Below are positions 17,485 to 24,279 of a stretch of DNA of 34,246 bases, piece by piece. Position 1 is the first letter of the stretch, and the number at the start of each line of letters is the position of its first letter. Under the pieces are notes generated by a model. That model saw only the letters and a list, made by a program, of their open reading frames with translations, made no database searches and was not told where the DNA came from. The position numbers were made by a program, and so were the translations under genes. This DNA comes from Deltaproteobacteria bacterium (GTDB taxonomy: Bacteria > Desulfobacterota > Desulfuromonadia > Geobacterales > DSM-12255), in contig JAJZTK010000011.1 in the NCBI GenBank assembly GCA_021849045.1, forward strand, positions 14,742 to 48,987. Direction: 5' to 3'.

Positions 17485-17621
17485 ATGGCTCCTGGCAACC
17501 AGGTTATCCCTGTCGATTAAGGATCGTGAATTTTTTCTCTGTCGGTAGGTACAACATGTGACACCAGCGGTCAAGTGGTTATCCGGCCGGAAGGGGGGGC
17601 ACTGGCTGAGATAGGAAGGAA

Positions 17622-17650
17622 TTGCATTTTTACCGGCAAGTTTATATAGT
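17622..17650 (+). promoter_or_regulatory. Candidate promoter of the def-fmt operon
   Basis: TTGCAT (17622-17627), 17 bases, then TATAGT (17645-17650), a 5/6 match to the -10 consensus. It lies 31 bases before the def start in the gap divergent from the efflux operon. Confidence 0.5.
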
Positions 17651-17681
17651 GATTGAATTCTGTGGGAGCAGTGAGGCAGGC

Positions 17682-18197
17682 ATGATACGCAAGATACTGA
17701 CCTATCCGGACCCCGAGCTGAAGAAGAAGTCGGCGCCGGTGACGGTCATCAACGACAAGATCAGGGAGCTGGTGGCCGACATGGCCGAGACCATGTACGA
17801 CGCGCCGGGCGTGGGACTGGCTGCTCCCCAGATAGGGGTGCACCAGCGGGTAATCGTCATCGACGTGGCCGGGAAGGACGAAGCGCCCGACCTGATCGTG
17901 GCCATCAACCCGGTCATTGTCCATGCCGAAGGGGAAGAGTACGAGGAGGAGGGGTGCCTGTCGGTCCCCAAGTACTCGGCCAATGTCCGGCGCCATGCCC
18001 GGGTGGTGGTGAAAGCGCTCAACCTGGAAGGGGAAGAGGTCACCTGGAAGGCCGACGAGCTCTTGGCCATCGCGTTCCAGCACGAGATCGACCACCTGGA
18101 CGGTATCCTCTTTATCGACCATATCTCTCCCCTGAAGCGGGAGATATTCCGCCGCAAGTACCGTCGGGCCATGGAAGAACAGGAGGGGGGCCGCTGA
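17682..18197 (+). CDS. def: Peptide deformylase
   Basis: Removes the formyl group from nascent N-terminal methionine at the ribosome. The 171-residue length is standard. All three active-site motifs are present: GVGLAAPQIG, EGCLSVP (with the metal-binding cysteine) and QHEIDHLDG (with the HExxH metal histidines and catalytic glutamate). The start at ATG 17682 is preceded by GTGAGG. The TGA stop overlaps the fmt ATG by one base, so the two are translationally coupled. Formylation (fmt) and deformylation (def) being adjacent is a widespread bacterial arrangement. Confidence 0.97.
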   Translation: MIRKILTYPDPELKKKSAPVTVINDKIRELVADMAETMYDAPGVGLAAPQIGVHQRVIVIDVAGKDEAPDLIVAINPVIVHAEGEEYEEEGCLSVPKYSANVRRHARVVVKALNLEGEEVTWKADELLAIAFQHEIDHLDGILFIDHISPLKREIFRRKYRRAMEEQEGGR

Positions 18198-19141
18198 TGG
18201 CGCCGCTCCGCATCGTGTTCATGGGGACCCCCCAGTTCGCCTGCCCGACCCTGCAGATGCTAATCGACCGGGGGGAGCGGGTGGTGGCGGTGGTGACCCA
18301 GCCGGACCGGCCCAAGGGGCGGGGGCAGCAGACCCAGGCACCGCCGGTGAAAGAGCTGGCCGTACAGCACGGCATCCAGGTTCTGCAGCCGCTGAAGGTG
18401 CGGGCACCCGAGGCGATCGAAGAGATCCGGGCACTGGCGCCGGACCTGATAGTGGTGGTCGCCTTTGGCCAGATCCTCCCCAAGGCGCTTTTGGAGATCC
18501 CGCGCTTTGGGTGCATCAACGTCCACGCATCGCTCCTTCCCCGTTACCGGGGGGCAGCACCGATCAACTGGGCCATCATCAACGGCGAGAGCGAGGCCGG
18601 GGTCACCACCATGCAGATGGACGTGGGGCTCGACACCGGCGACATGCTGCTGAAGCGGTCGACTCCCATCGCCCCGGACGACGATGCCCAGTCCCTGCAC
18701 GACCGGCTTTCGCTTATCGGCGCCGAGGCGATGAATGAGACCCTTGACCTCCTCAGAGAGGGAAAGCTGGTACCGGAGAAGCAGGACGACTCCGTTTCCA
18801 ACTACGCCCCGATGCTGAAAAAGGAAGACGGCCGGATCGACTGGCGCCGGTCGCCCCGGGAGATCGCCTGCCGGATCAGCGGGGTGACCCCGTGGCCCGG
18901 CGCCTACACGACCCTGGAAGGCAAGCTGCTGAAGCTGTTTCGCGTCCGGACCGGCACCGGGAGCGGCATCCCCGGCACGATCCTGGCGGCTGACCGAAAC
19001 GGCCTTGAAGTGGCCTGCGCCGGCGGCAGCGTTATCATCGGCGAGTTGCAACTGGAAGGGAAGCGGCGTCTTTCAGTGGGCGATTTCCTGGCCGGCTGCC
19101 GGCTCCTCCCCGGCACCGTCTTAGAGGCAAAGGACATCTAG
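18197..19141 (+). CDS. fmt: Methionyl-tRNA formyltransferase
   Basis: Transfers a formyl group from 10-formyl-tetrahydrofolate to Met-tRNAfMet. It has 314 residues, the usual length. Motifs are RIVFMGTPQFACPTL at the N-terminus, INVHASLLPRYRGAAPINWAI (the folate-binding and catalytic region with the conserved Asn, His and SLLPRYRG), and GVTTMQMDVGLDTGDML. The C-terminal OB-like tRNA-binding domain begins near residue 205 (ISGVTPWPGAYTTLEG). AGGAGGGGGG at 18181-18190 lies six bases before ATG 18197. The TAG stop is immediately followed by the GTG of the DUF116 gene. Confidence 0.97.
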   Translation: MAPLRIVFMGTPQFACPTLQMLIDRGERVVAVVTQPDRPKGRGQQTQAPPVKELAVQHGIQVLQPLKVRAPEAIEEIRALAPDLIVVVAFGQILPKALLEIPRFGCINVHASLLPRYRGAAPINWAIINGESEAGVTTMQMDVGLDTGDMLLKRSTPIAPDDDAQSLHDRLSLIGAEAMNETLDLLREGKLVPEKQDDSVSNYAPMLKKEDGRIDWRRSPREIACRISGVTPWPGAYTTLEGKLLKLFRVRTGTGSGIPGTILAADRNGLEVACAGGSVIIGELQLEGKRRLSVGDFLAGCRLLPGTVLEAKDI

Positions 19142-19912
19142 GTGAGCGACGATACAAGCCTGCACCGACTGCCCCGCAAGCGCCTGTTCGTGGCGCTGAT
19201 GGGGGTTACCTGCTTTCTCATCATCGGGGTCACCTATCTGCTCTGGTGGATTCCCACCAAAGGGTTGGCCAACATCCATCCCGACCTGCCGCGGACCGTC
19301 GGCCTGATCTTCGCCGCCCTCTCCGGCATCGCACTGCTCGGGACCATTCTCCTGATCCTGACCACGGCCCTGGGCAAGGACATTCTCTTCACCCGTTTTA
19401 TGCGGCTGGTGGTGATCAAGTTTCTCCTGCCGGCCATCGAGTTCCTGGGGCGCTGCCTGGGCATTCCAAAGGACACCATCCGTCAGTCGTTCGTGGCCAT
19501 GAACAACAGCCTGGTCACCTCCCAGCGGCTTCTGGTGCCGGCCGACCGGATACTGATCCTCCTGCCCCATTGCCTGCAGCTCTTCGACTGCGACATCAAG
19601 GTGACCGGCGGCATCGAGAAGTGCGTCCGCTGCGGCCGGTGCGACATCAAGGGGCTGGCGGAACTGGCGGAGAAGTACCGGATCGACATCTCGGTAGCCA
19701 CCGGCGGCACCCTGGCGCGCAAGGTGATCGTGGAGAAGCGGCCCAAGCTGGTGGTGGCGGTGGCCTGCGAGCGGGACCTAACCTCCGGGATCAAGGACTG
19801 CTACCCGCTGCCGGTGATCGGCGTCCTGAACGACCGTCCCTTTGGCCCCTGCTTCAACACCGCCGTGGATGTGGAGAAGATCGACCAGGCGCTGCGCGCA
19901 GTCCTGGTCTAG
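19142..19912 (+). CDS. DUF116 membrane-anchored cysteine-rich protein
   Basis: A 256-residue protein with two N-terminal transmembrane segments (about residues 15-37 and 52-76) and a cysteine-rich soluble domain typical of DUF116. That domain has LLPHCLQ (C144), C150, the cluster C161-x-x-C164-x-x-C167, and C209, C220 and C237. The cysteines suggest an iron-sulfur or zinc site facing the cytosol. It starts at GTG 19142, directly after the fmt stop, with AGGA upstream, so it is in the def-fmt operon. From memory, DUF116 genes often sit beside fmt in Desulfuromonadota and Firmicutes. Exact function unknown. Confidence 0.85.
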   Translation: MSDDTSLHRLPRKRLFVALMGVTCFLIIGVTYLLWWIPTKGLANIHPDLPRTVGLIFAALSGIALLGTILLILTTALGKDILFTRFMRLVVIKFLLPAIEFLGRCLGIPKDTIRQSFVAMNNSLVTSQRLLVPADRILILLPHCLQLFDCDIKVTGGIEKCVRCGRCDIKGLAELAEKYRIDISVATGGTLARKVIVEKRPKLVVAVACERDLTSGIKDCYPLPVIGVLNDRPFGPCFNTAVDVEKIDQALRAVLV

Positions 19913-19917
19913 CCCCC

Positions 19918-20250
19918 ATGCCGTTCCTGGCCAAGTTCCTGCTCACCAACCTGGTCATCGTCGCCTGTGTCCAGGTGGGGCGGCGCTTCCCGCCTCTGGC
20001 CGGGCTCATCGCCACCATGCCGATCACCACCCTGGCCGTACTCCTCTGGCTCCATAGCGACAACCCCGGCAACACCCCGCTTCTGGCCGATTACGCCAAG
20101 GGTGCGCTCTGGGGGATCATCCCAACCTTTCTCTTCTTTGCCGCTGCCTGGTTCTGTCTCCGTCGCGGCCTGGCCCTGCCGTTGACCCTGGCCGCCGCCT
20201 TTACGGTCTGGCTGGCCGGGGCCGCCGTCCACCAGTGGTTGGTGCGGTAG
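19918..20250 (+). CDS. DUF3147-like small integral membrane protein
   Basis: A 110-residue protein with four hydrophobic segments: about 5-22, 24-45, 63-81 and 86-106. The pattern MPFLAKFLLTNLVIVACVQV, then PPLAGLIATMPITTLAVLLWL, then a soluble loop and two more helices, resembles the DUF3147 family. It starts five bases after the DUF116 stop without a clear ribosome site, so it probably depends on translational coupling as the last gene of the def-fmt operon. No terminator is visible downstream, and the chromosome-like composition changes soon after the stop. Function unknown. Confidence 0.7.
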   Translation: MPFLAKFLLTNLVIVACVQVGRRFPPLAGLIATMPITTLAVLLWLHSDNPGNTPLLADYAKGALWGIIPTFLFFAAAWFCLRRGLALPLTLAAAFTVWLAGAAVHQWLVR

Positions 20251-20536
20251 GTTTAAGCAGGTGACAGGTACGTAACGTTCTCTGAGTAATCCCAAAGGTC
20301 ATCTTGCAGTATCTCTCCAGATGGGTCGGTATCCTCTATCTACTGATACGATGCAGCCAATCCCCACAGCATTGATTGCCCTTGACAGCCGGATTACAAG
20401 CTATTCATCTTTCGGTTCGTAGTGCGGAGGTTGGGGCTAGAATCGCGGAGAGCTTTTGATCGGCAAGAGGAAGGTTTGAGTTACTTATATGGGTAACCAT
20501 GCAAGTTTCTTTTATAGGAAAACTGCTTAATAACGG
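20251..20536. other. Non-coding left flank of the AT-richer insert
   Basis: About 290 bases between the membrane protein stop and the first cassette-like core site. Composition shifts from GC-rich to AT-richer across it. I see only short frames (the best about 33 codons), no tRNA-like structure, no integrase remnant and no convincing terminator or attI-like repeats. It may be scar sequence from insertion. Confidence 0.4.
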
Positions 20537-20563
20537 GTTAAACGACGAAAGAAAAAGAGCAAG

Positions 20564-21442
20564 ATGAACAAGCCCCAGAAAAAGGGAAAAATCAGGAAGC
20601 CGGTTCGGAAGCTTTCAGAACTCGAATTATCGTTTCTGGAAGAGGTGGATTTGTATGACAAGGTTATCGAGACAACCAAACTTATTTCTTGGAACCAGCA
20701 CGGCATAATGACCGACGGCAGAGGGATAAGGGGCATGAGGATTTTTACCCGTCAGACAGTAACGGGGTTATCCCTCCAAAGGATACTGCCACGGCCATCA
20801 AAGTTCACAGAGCCAGATACTGAACTTTGGGACATATGTTCAATAGCATCCCTCTCAAGAAACCTAATGGAAGGTTATTTGTGCTTATCCTACTTCGGAC
20901 TTGAAAAAGTAGCCGAGGAGGAAGCGGAGTTGCGCTTCTTTATTGCCCAACTTCATAAAAATGTTGAATGGTATGAGATCAGGAAGCTATCTGATTCGAC
21001 AGATCCAGGACTGAAAGAATTTGAAGACGGGATCAAAAGCGAAAAAGAGCGAATAAGAAACCACCCATATCTAGCCTCGCTCACAGAAGCCCAAAGAAAT
21101 AGAGCCCTCCGCGGCATTGAGATGTACAAAACGAAGACGGATTTTGAAGCCGAGCAGGCAGTCTGCAAGGATCTAAGGCGAAACTACAGACATTTATCCA
21201 ACCTTGTTCATCCTCTGCCACTATCAATTGAAAGGATAGACAGTGAGCGAGGACGGGGTATCGGTACCGACCCAGATGTAAACTACTGCCTCATTTGCCT
21301 AATGTTGGCACGGAGATATTTAGCCGCCTCAACAATTGGTATTGCCGATCTGTTTCCAGAAGCACTGGCTTCGAAATTTGAGACGAGACTCCGAAAAATT
21401 CGGCCACTCGTTATGGCCGGGTTTGAAGGTGGCGATGTTTAA
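20564..21442 (+). CDS. Hypothetical protein, helical, DUF5677-like pattern
   Basis: A 292-residue protein with no signal peptide or membrane segment. Residues ~110-120 read SLSRNLMEGYLCLSYF and residues ~205-216 NYRHLSNLVHPL; together these resemble the helical core of DUF5677-type proteins, which I offer only as a tentative link. The N-terminus is basic (MNKPQKKGKIRKPVRK). It is clearly AT-richer than the genes on either side. ATG 20564 has only a purine-rich leader (AAAGAAAAAGAGC). Its TAA stop lies inside GTTTAAC, the first core of the attC-like element, an overlap typical of gene cassettes. Function unknown. Confidence 0.7.
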   Translation: MNKPQKKGKIRKPVRKLSELELSFLEEVDLYDKVIETTKLISWNQHGIMTDGRGIRGMRIFTRQTVTGLSLQRILPRPSKFTEPDTELWDICSIASLSRNLMEGYLCLSYFGLEKVAEEEAELRFFIAQLHKNVEWYEIRKLSDSTDPGLKEFEDGIKSEKERIRNHPYLASLTEAQRNRALRGIEMYKTKTDFEAEQAVCKDLRRNYRHLSNLVHPLPLSIERIDSERGRGIGTDPDVNYCLICLMLARRYLAASTIGIADLFPEALASKFETRLRKIRPLVMAGFEGGDV

Positions 21443-21500
21443 CCAGCGGCGGCATACGGTCTTCGCTTCGCTTCGCCGCTGCGCCACGCCACCGTTGTGA
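21437..21500 (+). repeat. attC-like recombination element A
   Basis: It starts with GTTTAAC (RYYYAAC consensus) and ends with GTTGTGA (imperfect GTTRRRY), 64 bases overall. CAGCGGCG (21444-21451) pairs with CGCCGCTG (21474-21481). An alternative fold pairs GGCG-CA-CGG with CCG-TG-CGCC and leaves unpaired bases, as attC sites do. It aligns with the element at 33786-33848 over most of its length (shared TAACC, GCGGCGGCA, ACGG, CTTCGCT). Confidence 0.6.
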
Positions 21501-21573
21501 AGGATAAAAAATGCCATGGGAGCTGATTTAGAGTACACGACCAGAAGCAGCGATATTAAGTAAGAGACCCAAT

Positions 21574-21618
21574 CAATATCACCTTTTCTTGACAACTTGT
21601 CACGAAAAGGTGATATTG
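21574..21618 (+). promoter_or_regulatory. 45-bp palindromic operator containing the toxin-antitoxin promoter
   Basis: Outer arms of 15 bases (21574-21588 and 21604-21618; CAATATCACC...GGTGATATTG) are perfect reverse complements. Inner arms TGACAA and TTGTCA flank a central C, with one mismatched pair between inner and outer arms. The promoter TTGACA (21589-21594), 17 bases, GATATT (21612-21617) lies fully inside. The Phd-like antitoxin starts 26 bases downstream. This fits autorepression by the antitoxin or the toxin-antitoxin complex. Confidence 0.75.
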
Positions 21619-21643
21619 AAGAAAAACAGCGAGGTTATTCAGT

Positions 21644-21883
21644 ATGCAAACCATGACAGTCGGTGAGGTCAAAGCTCATTTTTCAGAAGTCCTCGACATG
21701 GTGCAAAGTGGCGAGGATGTAGTGATCAGTTTCGGCAAGAAAAAGGAGAAGATCGCTGTGCTGGTCTCTTTTTCGCACTATCAGGGCAAACAGGAACGCA
21801 AGCTGGGGCTTCTGGCAGGGAAGGCGACCTTTTCGCTTCGGGAAGATTTTGCCATATCCGATGAAGAATTGTTGAAGTCATGA
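21644..21883 (+). CDS. Phd/YefM-family antitoxin
   Basis: A 79-residue antitoxin. The N-terminal MQTMTVGEVKAHFSEVLDMV and GEDVVISFGKKKEKIAVLVS are the DNA-binding Phd/YefM fold; the C-terminal part (DFAISDEELLKS) would be the disordered toxin-neutralising tail. ATG 21644 has GCGAGG about ten bases upstream; the in-frame ATG four codons in is possible. Its TGA overlaps the toxin ATG (ATGA), the standard coupling in such operons. It probably represses its own promoter through the palindrome at 21574-21618. Confidence 0.9.
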   Translation: MQTMTVGEVKAHFSEVLDMVQSGEDVVISFGKKKEKIAVLVSFSHYQGKQERKLGLLAGKATFSLREDFAISDEELLKS

Positions 21884-22278
21884 ATTTTCTTCTCGATACC
21901 CATACGCTGCTCTGGGCACTGTTCGAGCCGACTCGACTGGGCAGGAAAGGGGCGGAGATTCTTGGTAATGCCGACGAAACCATATTTGTCAGCGTGGTCT
22001 CCTTCTGGGAACTGTCGTTGAAGTATGCTATCGGCAAGCTTGAACTCGGCAATGTCACCCCGGACGAATTCCCCAGCCTTGTCCGGCAGGCAGGTTTTGA
22101 GGTCTTGCCGCTTGCCGAAGCTGATGCTGCAACCTTTCACAATTTGCCGCGACTGGAACACAAGGACCCTTTTGATCGTCTGCTGATCTGGCAGGCAATT
22201 TCCGGAAAACTGACTTTCATCTCACAGGACAAAGCGTGTGCAGCGTATAAAAAGCAGGGGCTGAAGGTGATATGGTAA
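21880..22278 (+). CDS. VapC-like PIN-domain toxin
   Basis: A 132-residue PIN-domain ribonuclease, the toxin partner of the upstream antitoxin. The acidic active-site residues are visible: D6 in LLDTHTLLW, E44 in SFWELSLK, D96 and D99 in HKDPFDRLLIWQA, and D117 near the C-terminus (ISQDKA). It would cut RNA, often tRNA or rRNA, when not bound by antitoxin. Pairing of a Phd-type antitoxin with a PIN toxin is common. It ends 28 bases before the second attC-like element. Confidence 0.92.
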   Translation: MNFLLDTHTLLWALFEPTRLGRKGAEILGNADETIFVSVVSFWELSLKYAIGKLELGNVTPDEFPSLVRQAGFEVLPLAEADAATFHNLPRLEHKDPFDRLLIWQAISGKLTFISQDKACAAYKKQGLKVIW

Positions 22279-22306
22279 AATATGTATCACCAGTTTGAAA
22301 GAAAAG

Positions 22307-22353
22307 GCCCAACAACACGACGGCACTCGGTCTCCGCTCTCGTCAGGTTGATG
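22307..22353 (+). repeat. attC-like element C (divergent)
   Basis: GCCCAAC (perfect RYYYAAC) at the left and GTTGATG at the right. CGGCAxxCGGTCTxCGCT matches the centre of element A at 15 of 18 positions. GACG and CGTC can pair inside the cores. It is 47 bases long, short for attC, and could be degenerate. It lies 28 bases after the toxin gene. Confidence 0.4.
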
Positions 22354-22369
22354 TGTCTTCCTGAGCGCG

Positions 22370-22537
22370 ATGCTGTGGGGAGTAATAGGCGGTGTGGTGG
22401 GATTTGTAGGCGGATTTTGGGGTCCAATTGCTTTTTCGAGATCTCCACAAGGTCCTTTGCTGAGCATTGTCACCGGACCTCTCGGAGTAGTTATAGGCTG
22501 CATATATGGAGCAGTGAGAGCATTTCGACAACAATAA
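22370..22537 (+). CDS. Small glycine-rich membrane protein (55 aa)
   Basis: ATG 22370 to TAA 22535-22537 encodes 55 residues with two hydrophobic, glycine-rich stretches (LWGVIGGVVGFVGGFWGPI and LLSIVTGPLGVVIGCIYGAV) and a basic tail (RAFRQQ). It would span the membrane as a hairpin. There is only a weak GAG upstream, and an in-frame TGA seven codons before the ATG limits the start. It follows the second attC-like element, so it could be a last cassette gene or a remnant. No family recognised. Confidence 0.5.
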   Translation: MLWGVIGGVVGFVGGFWGPIAFSRSPQGPLLSIVTGPLGVVIGCIYGAVRAFRQQ

Positions 22538-22539
22538 AC

Positions 22540-22577
22540 AACGCCGTGGGCCCAGAATTGCTTGGTTCCACGGCGTT
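22540..22577 (-). terminator. Hairpin terminator after the FKBP gene
   Basis: AACGCCGTGG (22540-22549) pairs perfectly with CCACGGCGTT (22568-22577) around an 18-base loop. On the minus strand it is followed by a loose T-rich stretch (GTTTATTG). It lies 40 bases after the FKBP stop. The lack of unpaired bases in the arms argues against an attC site. Confidence 0.6.
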
Positions 22578-22617
22578 ATGACTTTCAGGCGCTTCGGCAA
22601 CAGTTGCCTGCTGGTTG

Positions 22618-23049
22618 CTATTTCACATCCAGCAGCTCAACTTCGAAGATGAGGGTCGCATTCGGAGGGACATCCCGGCCTGCACCACGGGCGCCGTATG
22701 CCAGTTCCGGCGGGCAGACCAGTTTGGCCTTGCCGCCGACCTTCATCTTCTGGACCCCTTCGGTCCAGCAGGGGATTACCCCGGAGAGCGGAAACTGGAT
22801 GGACTGCTTGCGCTTGTAGGAACTGTCGAATTCCTTGCCGTTCGTCAGGGTGCCACGATAGTTGGCTTCGACGGTGCTGGCGGCGGTCGGCGCTTTACCG
22901 CTGCCGTCCTTGATGGACCGGTAGACCATGCCGGATGCGGTCTTCACTGCCCCTTTTTCCTTGGCGGCCTTGTCGATGGCATCGTTGGCCACGGCAAATG
23001 CCGGCACCGCAAGGGTCGTGGCAATGGCTGCAATAATCAGTCGCTTCAT
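22618..23049 (-). CDS. Periplasmic FKBP-type peptidyl-prolyl isomerase
   Basis: Catalyses cis-trans proline isomerisation during folding of exported proteins. From ATG 23049 (AAGGAG five bases upstream) it has 143 residues: signal peptide MKRLIIAAIATTLAVPAFA, a short helical linker, and one FKBP domain. The domain shows VEANYRGTLTNGKEFDSSY, FPLSGVIPCWTEGVQKMKVGGKAKLVCPPELAYG and NATLIFEVELLDV, all standard active-site segments. It resembles FkpA/Mip proteins but lacks their long N-terminal dimerisation region. The frame open to 23109 is not needed. It stands alone between the insert and the Cache gene. Confidence 0.93.
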   Translation of the reverse strand: MKRLIIAAIATTLAVPAFAVANDAIDKAAKEKGAVKTASGMVYRSIKDGSGKAPTAASTVEANYRGTLTNGKEFDSSYKRKQSIQFPLSGVIPCWTEGVQKMKVGGKAKLVCPPELAYGARGAGRDVPPNATLIFEVELLDVK

Positions 23050-23151
23050 CTCTGCTCCTTGGTGTGATGGGAATTTGTACGCAACGGCCGGCATCGTACC
23101 ATCGGACATTAGCTGCCGTCAATGGCGATTCCCTGGAGAGTGGCCTGAACC

Positions 23152-23223
23152 TTCAACGTGAAAAGGCTGAACGATTGAGAGAAACTCTCTTGACGGATTC
23201 ACGTAACATCCCTATAACGTGAA
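23152..23223 (+). promoter_or_regulatory. Cluster of ACGTGAA half-sites and an inverted repeat, candidate operator
   Basis: TTCACGT (23198-23204) and ACGTGAA (23217-23223) form a perfect 7-bp inverted repeat around a 12-base spacer that overlaps the -10 box. A third ACGTGAA is at 23156-23162. A separate palindrome GAGAG-AAA-CTCTC (23177-23189) abuts the -35 box. The regulator is unknown. Confidence 0.55.
23190..23218 (+). promoter_or_regulatory. Promoter of the tandem Cache gene
   Basis: TTGACG (23190-23195), 17 bases, TATAAC (23213-23218), each 5/6 to consensus. The start codon at 23251 follows an AAAAGGAG ribosome site. Confidence 0.7.
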
Positions 23224-23250
23224 TAAAATTTTAATAAAAGGAGATCAAAT

Positions 23251-24123
23251 ATGTTGCGAGCAATTATTGTGTACTCCACCCTGATTTTCCTGCTCATGAC
23301 CCCAGCTCTGCATGCTGCGGAAAAAGCGGTTGCGCCGGCAAAGGAGACCGTGGAAAGCAGCGATGCCAAACGCGCCCAAGCACTCCTCGCCCGAGCTGTC
23401 GATTATTATAAAGGGAACAAGGATCGGGCTCTTGCGGCGTTTTCGCGCGCGGGTGAATTCATCAACGGCGATCTCTACGTGTATGTGGTCGGAACGAATG
23501 GGCAGATGCTCGCCAGTGGCGGGTCATCGTCAGCGCTGATCGGCCGGGATATTTCTGATTTGCGCGATGCCACGGGAAAGGCGTTTATCCGGGAGATGAT
23601 CGATACGGCCAAGACCAAAGGTGCCGGTACGGTGGAGTACCGGTGGCTCAATCGCTCAGACAGGAAGATTGAGCGCAAGGTTGTCAACTATCAGAAGGTT
23701 GATGACCGTATTATTGCTGTCGGGTTCTACATCCCACGGGCAAGCCAGGAGCAGGCCAAAACGTTACTGGACCAGGCCGCCAATGCCATTACGATCGACC
23801 CAACCGCTGCCTATACCCTGTTCAATGACCTGAACGGTAAGTTCGTTCAGGATGATCTCTATGTATTCGTGATCGATCTGAAGGACTCGAAATTCCGTGC
23901 CCACGGGGCAACACCCCGTCTCGTTGGCACTGATGCCCTGGAGCTGAAAGATCCCACCGACATGCCCCTGCTCAAGAAAATGATCGCCAACGCCAAGCCA
24001 ACTGGCTACGGAAAGCTGGAATATCACTGGCGCAATCCGGTCACGGAAAAAGTGGAAAAGAAGACCACCTTCCTGCGCAAGGTGAATAATGTCATTGTCG
24101 GAGTCGGTTATTACACACGATAA
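23251..24123 (+). CDS. Secreted tandem Cache-domain protein
   Basis: A 290-residue protein with a signal peptide (cleavage near ALHAA, residue ~22) and two similar Cache-type sensor modules. Module 1 (about 40-165) and module 2 (about 168-290) share the order hydrophobic helix, DLYVYVV / DLYVFVI strand, IGRDISDLRD / VGTDALELKD, GTVEYRWLN / GKLEYHWRN and a closing IIAVGFY / IVGVGYY. Cache domains bind small ligands outside the inner membrane, usually as part of chemoreceptors or kinases. Here no transmembrane anchor, HAMP or output domain follows, so it would be a free periplasmic ligand binder. AAAGGAG precedes the ATG. The gene stands alone between its own promoter and terminator. Confidence 0.82.
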   Translation: MLRAIIVYSTLIFLLMTPALHAAEKAVAPAKETVESSDAKRAQALLARAVDYYKGNKDRALAAFSRAGEFINGDLYVYVVGTNGQMLASGGSSSALIGRDISDLRDATGKAFIREMIDTAKTKGAGTVEYRWLNRSDRKIERKVVNYQKVDDRIIAVGFYIPRASQEQAKTLLDQAANAITIDPTAAYTLFNDLNGKFVQDDLYVFVIDLKDSKFRAHGATPRLVGTDALELKDPTDMPLLKKMIANAKPTGYGKLEYHWRNPVTEKVEKKTTFLRKVNNVIVGVGYYTR

Positions 24124-24175
24124 CTCTCCTGCAAGGCAAGATTGGTCAGTCTGCGCGCTATCTGAATTGAATGGG

Positions 24176-24214
24176 AAAGCGGCTTACTGGGATTGCCCGG
24201 TAAGCCGCTTTTTT
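24176..24214 (+). terminator. Rho-independent terminator after the Cache gene
   Basis: AAAGCGGCTTAC (24176-24187) pairs with GTAAGCCGCTTT (24200-24211), extended inward by GGG/CCC, and is followed by a T-run. Confidence 0.92.
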
Positions 24215-24279
24215 GTTGAGGCCCGTTGGCCGCGAACGTTGTATGCCGAGTTACTTCCCGCAATGCATGGCAAACTTCA

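Larger units (their letters stand above)
20537..22353. mobile_element. Putative integron-cassette-like cluster without integrase
   Basis: The region starts with GTTAAAC (20537-20543), a match to the integron core site GTTRRRY. It then holds an orphan gene, an attC-like palindrome (21437-21500), a Phd/VapC pair and a second, more divergent attC-like element (22307-22353). The elements directly follow genes and run in the same direction, as in gene cassettes. Promoter-bearing toxin-antitoxin pairs are common in sedentary integrons. No IntI gene or attI is present, so this would be a stranded cluster of the CALIN type. The assignment is an inference from motif and layout. Confidence 0.5.

Noticed and set aside
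22540-22577. Third attC-like site
   Set aside because: The arms pair perfectly without extrahelical bases and the cores do not match consensus; a terminator for the FKBP gene explains it better.
22282-22581. 99-codon open frame on the plus strand
   Set aside because: Translation is Arg/Ser-rich without hydrophobic or family pattern and reads through the terminator hairpin; the overlapping 55-codon membrane frame is better.
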